From Pseudomonadota bacterium (GTDB taxonomy: Bacteria; Desulfobacterota; Desulfobacteria; Desulfobacterales; C00003060): a DNA stretch of 5,767 nt. Below the pieces are notes generated by a model. That model was not told the DNA's origin and made no database searches. It saw nothing but the letters and a program-made list of their open reading frames with translations. Shown here one piece after another: positions 5,379-5,767 of the stretch (its first letter is position 1; each line of letters opens with the position of its first letter). Where the stretch lies: assembly GCA_015222985.1 (NCBI GenBank), contig JADFWI010000161.1, positions 1-5,767 of the forward strand, written 5' to 3'. Position numbers and translations under genes: made by a program.

Positions 5379-5767
5379 ATGATTGCGTACGATTTAGTAT
5401 GTGCAGGCGGCCATACCTTTGAAGGATGGTTTGAAGATCTAAAGGCCTTTGAAGATCAAAAGCGGAGAAACCTTATCGCCTGCCCTATGTGTAACGACAC
5501 CTCAATAGAAGTCGTACCCTCCACATTTGCGATAAAGACAAGTTCTTCTCTGCCTGAAGAATCGACAGGGACCCACATTCCAAAAAAGGTACCGAGCACT
5601 GAAGAGATCACACACTTTCTGGAGAAAAACTTCGAGGATGTAGGTCCGGATTTTGCGCGAGAAGCCCTGAAGATGCATTACGATGTTTCGGAGAAGCGGA
5701 ACATAAGGGGAACCAGTTCCAAGGTTGAAGAGGAGACGCTGGAAAAAGAAGGGATCAAGTTTTTCAA
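5379..5767 (+). CDS. DUF1178 family zinc-ribbon protein, 3' end cut by window
   Basis: The frame is open from the ATG at 5379 to the window edge (129 codons visible). The N-terminus, MIAYDLVCAGGHTFEGWFED, is the signature of DUF1178 proteins. Cys8 and His12, with the later pair CPMC (Cys35, Cys38), form a probable zinc ribbon. The C-terminal part shows FAREALKMHYDVSEKRNIRG (110-120 region) and EEETLEKEGIKFF, matching the family's conserved end, where the residue line ARxxHY...RGIxG precedes an E-x-L-x-x-EGI motif. Typical members are about 140-170 aa, so little is missing. Function is unknown; a zinc-binding cytoplasmic role is inferred. The binding site is weak (AGG at 5367-5369, 9-nt spacer). 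It is divergent from the SH3-nadB unit across about 800 bp of repeat-rich DNA. Confidence 0.85.
   Translation, partial: MIAYDLVCAGGHTFEGWFEDLKAFEDQKRRNLIACPMCNDTSIEVVPSTFAIKTSSSLPEESTGTHIPKKVPSTEEITHFLEKNFEDVGPDFAREALKMHYDVSEKRNIRGTSSKVEEETLEKEGIKFF

Overview
The window is about 5.8 kb of moderate-GC bacterial chromosome. It holds four protein genes, two repeat-rich intergenic stretches and one decayed gene. The best guess for the host is a Desulfobacterota (deltaproteobacterial) anaerobe or a related metagenomic lineage. This rests on the divergent GTP-type PEP carboxykinase, an SH3/coiled-coil/anchor protein next to nadB, a DUF1178 zinc-ribbon protein, and intergenic DNA full of imperfect palindromes and a four-helix-bundle (23S rRNA IVP/S23-type) gene remnant. 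No rRNA, tRNA, CRISPR array or intact transposase was seen.

Layout. Positions 1-373 are non-coding: an imperfect palindrome (about 5-116), then a MITE-like element (161-323) closed by a perfect 17-bp inverted repeat, ending 50 bp before the next gene. Positions 374-2266 (+) encode a 630-aa phosphoenolpyruvate carboxykinase of the GTP-type fold. Its catalytic core is intact, but the loop that normally grips guanine is not recognisable. Only 13 bp separate its stop from the stop of the convergent nadB (2280-3905, -), L-aspartate oxidase. nadB lies 10 nt downstream of a 221-aa membrane-anchored SH3-domain protein (3916-4581, -), so these two probably form one transcript.

Positions 4582-5378 are a roughly 800-bp gene-free divergent region. 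In order it contains a GTCATTTCGA inverted repeat enclosing GC-rich tandem repeats that give G-quadruplex motifs on both strands; an AT-rich spacer; the remnant of a four-helix-bundle protein gene framed by 22-bp inverted repeats (21 of 22 matching); and two hairpins. At the right edge, a DUF1178 zinc-ribbon gene (5379 to beyond 5767, +) is cut off by the window end.

The intact genes are ordinary housekeeping functions: the PEP/oxaloacetate node, the first step of de novo NAD synthesis, an envelope protein and a small zinc-ribbon protein. PEPCK and NadB both touch the oxaloacetate/aspartate pool, but their convergent arrangement gives no sign of co-regulation. The least ordinary content is the altered nucleotide site of the PEPCK and the mobile-element debris in the intergenic regions. 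No new defence or biosynthetic system is evident.
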